From a bacterium (GTDB taxonomy: Bacteria > UBP4 > UBA4092 > JAOAEQ01): a stretch of DNA of 17,109 nt. This document shows positions 13,964 through 17,109 of this stretch, one piece after another; position 1 is the stretch's first letter, and each line of letters starts with the position of its first letter. The notes below the pieces were generated by a model that was not told the DNA's origin, did no database searches, and worked only from the letters and a program-made list of their open reading frames with translations. The position numbers and the translations under genes were made by a program. The stretch lies in NCBI GenBank assembly GCA_026416715.1, contig JAOAEQ010000003.1, positions 133,041 to 150,149 of the forward strand. The letters run 5' to 3'.

Positions 13964-14953
13964 ATGGAAAATCAACAGTTCTATATAACAGAAATTAATC
14001 GGTTACGAAAAGAACGGAATGCGGTAATTTTAGCCCATAACTATCAGCTGGGTGAAATACAGGATATCGCTGATTTTGTTGGTGATTCTCTTGGATTGAG
14101 TATTATAGCAGCGCAAACCCCAGCGAAAGTTGTGATTTTCTGTGGGGTACATTTTATGGCGGAATCTGCCGCTATTCTCTGTCCAGAAAAAACCGTTATT
14201 TTACCGGAAATAAATGCAGGTTGTCCTTTAGCAGATATGGCAACTGCAGAACAAATCCAGAAAGTTAAATTCCAACTTTCTAATTCCAAAACCGAACTAG
14301 TAGTCGTAAGTTATGTCAATACAACAGCAGCAGTGAAATCCGTTAGTGATATTTGTTGTACGTCCGGAAACGCAGTTAAGGTTGTCCAAAGTATCCCGCG
14401 GGATAAAAGCATTTTATTTGTTCCGGATAAAAATCTTGGTTCCTGGGTTGCAGAGCAGACTGAAAAAAGGTTGGGGAAAGAAGCCAGACCAATCATTTCG
14501 TTACCAATTGAATCAGCTATAACTGAACCCACGTTTATATTATGGGATGGATATTGTCCAACTCACGAGTATATTTTTGCGGAAGAAGTAATGAAATTAA
14601 AGGAGCAACACTCGAATGCAGAATTTGTTTGCCACCCAGAATGCAGACCGGAAGTTAGAAAATTAGCGGATAAAATTGCTAGCACCGAAGGTATTGTTCA
14701 GTATGTTAAAGAATCAAAAGGAACAGAATTTATTATCGGAACGGAAAAGGGAATATTACATCGATTACAGAAAGATAATCCAGAAAAGAAATTTTATCTT
14801 GCTTCAGATAAACTGCTTTGTCCAAATATGAAAATTACAACATTAAAATCAGTATATCAATCTTTACTTACTATGGAACCCGTAATTACTGTCCCACCGG
14901 ATATCCAACAAAAAGCTAAATCCGCTCTTGATAAGATGATTCAAATAAAATAG
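13964..14953 (+). CDS. nadA: Quinolinate synthase
   Basis: NadA is an oxygen-sensitive [4Fe-4S] enzyme that condenses iminoaspartate (from NadB) with dihydroxyacetone phosphate to quinolinate for NAD synthesis. The three-fold pseudosymmetric core is recognisable: AVILAHNYQLGEIQDIADFV, VGDSLGLS, and CGVHFMAESAAIL. The cluster ligands are Cys87 in NAGCPLADM, Cys198 in WDGYCPTHE and Cys286 in KLLCPNMK. Other landmarks are SYVNTTAAVKS, DICCTSGNAVKVV, VPDKNLG and CHPEC. At 329 residues it is longer than the compact 300-residue NadA type. The excess sits between Cys87 and Cys198, mainly about residues 167-190 before the WDGYC motif. No strong Shine-Dalgarno is present. The following gene, nadB, is on the opposite strand, ending 62 bases away. 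Confidence 0.95.
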   Translation: MENQQFYITEINRLRKERNAVILAHNYQLGEIQDIADFVGDSLGLSIIAAQTPAKVVIFCGVHFMAESAAILCPEKTVILPEINAGCPLADMATAEQIQKVKFQLSNSKTELVVVSYVNTTAAVKSVSDICCTSGNAVKVVQSIPRDKSILFVPDKNLGSWVAEQTEKRLGKEARPIISLPIESAITEPTFILWDGYCPTHEYIFAEEVMKLKEQHSNAEFVCHPECRPEVRKLADKIASTEGIVQYVKESKGTEFIIGTEKGILHRLQKDNPEKKFYLASDKLLCPNMKITTLKSVYQSLLTMEPVITVPPDIQQKAKSALDKMIQIK

Positions 14954-15015
14954 CCATTTTACCAAAGTTTCTTAACCGCTAACAGAATCTGCATTTTCTA
15001 GCAAAGCAAAATATT

Positions 15016-16614
15016 TTATTTTCTAAAATGACATCCACGCGAAATCGGGTTCCGTTGTGCAGCATTGATAATTAGCAGAGCAACTTGGATACCGTTTCGA
15101 AGACCGATAAGAGCATCGGTTAATTTCGTTTTTCGATAAAATTGTTCAATTCTGTGCGAGAGATATTCGAGGTCAGCTTGAGCTCGTTCTAGCCGTTTAG
15201 TTGTTCTGACAATTCCTGCATAGTTCCACATCGTGGTCTTGATAGTAACCCAATCCTGAATAATAAGGGCTGGATCAACATCTTCATCAAGCCCGGTATC
15301 TTGCCAAGGTGGTATATCAGAGTTCAACAAGTGCTGGCTTTGGTTGGCAGAAGAATGTTTTAAGTTCGTAGTAACAGTAAAATGTTGGCAAATATCTTCT
15401 GTAGCTCGGGTAGCCCAAACAAGTCCTTCAAGAAGTGATGTTGACGCAAGACGGTTAGCTCCGTGAAGTCCAGTACAAGAACATTCGCCAATCGCATAGA
15501 GGTTCTGGATATTGGTACGGCCGTAAGTATCGACTTTAATCCCACCGCAGAAATAGTGTGCTGCCGGAACAACTGGAATAGGCATATGTTGAGCATCTAT
15601 TCCGTAAGAGAGACATTTCTGATAAACGGTTGGAAAGCGGTCGGAAATATCTATGCCTTTGCTTTTCAGTGGAGAACAATCTAGAAGAACGTGGTCATCA
15701 GACCGACGGAGCATTTCTTCATGGATAGCTCGAGCGACGACATCTCGTGGAGCGAGGTCAGCTAGTTCTGGGTCATATCGAGTCATAAAATATTCGCCGG
15801 ATTTATTGCATAGTTTCGCACCTTCTCCTCGGATAGATTCGGAAATAAGAAATCGGTCAGCATCTTTATGATAAAAAGCGGTCGGATGGAATTGGATATA
15901 TTCCATATTAATAAGTTGCGCGCCAGCTCTGGCTGCCATAGCGATTCCGTCACCCCGTGCTCCTTCTGGATTTGTAGTGTGCAAAAATAATTGACCAATA
16001 CCGCCAGTAGCAAGAATGATTTTCTCAGCGAAAATAGTTTCAACGCTTCGCGTGCTATTATTCAGGGCATATACTCCAGCGCAGGTAACATCGTCATAGA
16101 TTGCCAGCGGATTCGTTGAATGATGCGGTCGAGTAATTAGATCAATTGCGGTATAATTCGTAAGAACAGTAATTTTTGGGGATTGTTTAACTGCATCAAC
16201 TAGTTTCTTTTCAATAGCTGCGCCTGTGGCATCATCTGCGTGGAGGATGCGTCGTTTAGAATGAGCTGCTTCGAGCGTGATATCAAGTTGACCGGAAGCA
16301 TTCCGGGAAAATTCTACACCCAACTGATTGATGAGAAAATTAGTTACTAATTTTGGTCCATATTCAACGAGAACTTGAACGGCAGCAGGATTACATAATC
16401 CATCACCGGCATTAATAATATCCTGCGCTAAAATTGCCGGGTCGTCATCTGGACCAAGCGTAACAATACCACCTTGCGCATAGTTGGTGTTCGATTCGGC
16501 TAAATCAGGACTACGATTGAGTAGAATCACGGAACGGCCAGCTTCCGCGAGTTTAATTGCTGCGGAGCAACCAGCGATACCCGAACCGATGATTAAAACC
16601 TCTGTATATTTCAT
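15016..16614 (-). CDS. nadB: L-aspartate oxidase
   Basis: NadB is an FAD flavoprotein that oxidises L-aspartate to iminoaspartate, the substrate of NadA; fumarate can replace oxygen as acceptor in anaerobes. The N-terminal dinucleotide motif is VLIIGSGIAGCSAAIKLAEAG, followed by SNTNYAQGGIV, RRILHADDATGAAI, and ATGGIGQLFLHTTNPEGARG. The succinate-dehydrogenase-like active-site signatures are MEYIQFHPTAF and SIRGEGA. VPAAHYFCGGI, GECSCTGLHGANRLAST and SLLEGLVW are near FAD. A helical C-terminal domain (about 425-532) with MWNYAGIVRTTKRLE completes it. The length of 532 matches the family. The ATG on the minus strand is at 16614; no clear Shine-Dalgarno precedes it. It converges with nadA instead of sharing an operon with it. 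Confidence 0.96.
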   Translation of the reverse strand: MKYTEVLIIGSGIAGCSAAIKLAEAGRSVILLNRSPDLAESNTNYAQGGIVTLGPDDDPAILAQDIINAGDGLCNPAAVQVLVEYGPKLVTNFLINQLGVEFSRNASGQLDITLEAAHSKRRILHADDATGAAIEKKLVDAVKQSPKITVLTNYTAIDLITRPHHSTNPLAIYDDVTCAGVYALNNSTRSVETIFAEKIILATGGIGQLFLHTTNPEGARGDGIAMAARAGAQLINMEYIQFHPTAFYHKDADRFLISESIRGEGAKLCNKSGEYFMTRYDPELADLAPRDVVARAIHEEMLRRSDDHVLLDCSPLKSKGIDISDRFPTVYQKCLSYGIDAQHMPIPVVPAAHYFCGGIKVDTYGRTNIQNLYAIGECSCTGLHGANRLASTSLLEGLVWATRATEDICQHFTVTTNLKHSSANQSQHLLNSDIPPWQDTGLDEDVDPALIIQDWVTIKTTMWNYAGIVRTTKRLERAQADLEYLSHRIEQFYRKTKLTDALIGLRNGIQVALLIINAAQRNPISRGCHFRK

Positions 16615-16691
16615 AAATATTTACAAATCCAAATTTAAACAATAAAATTTAATTTGAAGAATAGTAAACGATGCAACGTAAACGGATAGGG

Positions 16692-16733
16692 AACGGATTC
16701 AATCTCGAAATCTTCTTCGAGATTGAATCCGTT
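16692..16733. repeat. Perfect 18-bp inverted repeat with 6-base loop
   Basis: Arms at 16692-16709 (aacggattcaatctcgaa) and 16716-16733 are exact reverse complements, separated by atcttc. The element begins three bases after the stop codon of the minus-strand secreted-protein gene and lies upstream of nadB. Transcribed from the minus strand it would form a strong hairpin at the end of that mRNA, but no U-tract follows. A processed or stabilising 3' hairpin, or a repeat element, is more likely than a textbook intrinsic terminator. Confidence 0.85.
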
Positions 16734-16736
16734 ATT

Positions 16737-17109
16737 CTAGTATTCTTTCCAAAGTTCCGGTGGAATTGAAGTAGGAGTAATATCAGTTATTGAAATGGAG
16801 TATCCGCCTGTTCCGGTTAATTCGTTAATTATCTTAATATAGTAGATACCAGTTTCACTAAGCTGTTTAACAAGTTCAGTATATCCATATCCTAGCAGTG
16901 TTTTCCCATTAGGGCCATAGAGATAGAATTTTATTGATACACCAGGTGAAAAGCTGGTAACCCGAATCCGATATGTTCGTCCTGCTTTTCCGAAGAATTT
17001 TGCCCAGTCTATATCACCAGAATAAGCAAACGTCGAATAGCATTCTGTTCCATCAGTGGTAATCCAGACCGGATTAAATATCGCGGTTGGTGTTGTATAT
17101 GTACCTGTA
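16737..17109 (-). CDS. Secreted protein with PPC-like C-terminal domain, partial
   Basis: The minus strand is open from the window edge to TAG at 16737-16739, giving 123 residues without a start codon; the N-terminus is beyond the window. Visible features are a Thr-rich lead-in (TGTYTTPTAIFNPVW), then DIDWAKFFGKAGRTYRIRV, FYLYGPNGKTLLG and SETGIYYIKIINELTG, ending GGYSISITDI and a Pro/Thr tail. The D-x-D-W-x-x-F start, the aGxxYxI strand, the Y-G-x-x-G-x-x-L hairpin and the G-x-Y-x-I-x-I end are the hallmarks of bacterial pre-peptidase C-terminal (PPC) beta-sandwich domains. These occur at the ends of secreted proteases and surface proteins. The catalytic or main domain is not visible, so the enzyme activity, if any, is unknown. 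Confidence 0.7.
   Translation of the reverse strand, partial: TGTYTTPTAIFNPVWITTDGTECYSTFAYSGDIDWAKFFGKAGRTYRIRVTSFSPGVSIKFYLYGPNGKTLLGYGYTELVKQLSETGIYYIKIINELTGTGGYSISITDITPTSIPPELWKEY

Noticed and set aside
1-17109. CRISPR array, transposase/IS element, tRNA or rRNA
   Set aside because: No regularly spaced direct repeats, no transposase frame with terminal repeats and no cloverleaf-like sequence were found by eye on either strand.

Overview
The window reads as bacterial chromosome from an organism with standard code, medium-to-low GC and ATG-dominated genes. No rRNA, tRNA or phylogenetic marker is present, so the lineage cannot be fixed. A STT3-type oligosaccharyltransferase, an animal-type alanine aminotransferase, a DapL-type aminotransferase, an anaerobe-style NadA/NadB pair, a PilT ATPase and a secreted PPC-like protein together suggest an uncultured Gram-negative candidate-phylum bacterium. 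That placement is inference.

Layout. 1-1126 is the 3' part of an alanine aminotransferase. 1150-3490 is a visibly AT-richer accessory patch: a broken nucleotidyltransferase with a small upstream partner, an intact 387-residue coiled-coil protein whose C-terminus looks like a RelE/ParE-type toxin fold, and a DUF488 pseudogene carrying several stops and frameshifts. 3491-5881 (minus) is a large STT3-family membrane protein. The STT3 gene and a xylulokinase-type sugar kinase (6150-7694, plus) are divergent, and a 43-bp near-perfect palindrome lies between them. From 7871 to 14953 seven plus-strand genes follow: UgtP/MGDG-synthase-like glycosyltransferase, pilT, LL-diaminopimelate aminotransferase, folK, panB, panC and nadA. 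nadB (15016-16614, minus) converges on nadA. Beyond a second long hairpin, the window ends in the C-terminal part of a secreted, PPC-like protein (minus).

How the genes work together. The middle of the window is largely a biosynthetic housekeeping cluster: lysine/peptidoglycan (dapL), folate (folK), pantothenate/CoA (panB, panC) and de novo NAD (nadB makes iminoaspartate, nadA turns it into quinolinate). panD, panE and nadC are not in the window. The first two genes of the run are only 4 bp apart and concern the envelope (glycolipid synthesis, pilus retraction).

The points most worth a second look are the coiled-coil/RelE-like protein in its bed of decayed genes, the STT3 enzyme whose WWDYG motif appears replaced and whose loops carry repeat-derived insertions, the roughly 24 extra residues between two iron-sulfur cysteines of NadA, the two long perfect inverted repeats, and the structured leader ahead of nadA. 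No CRISPR array, transposase or tRNA was seen.
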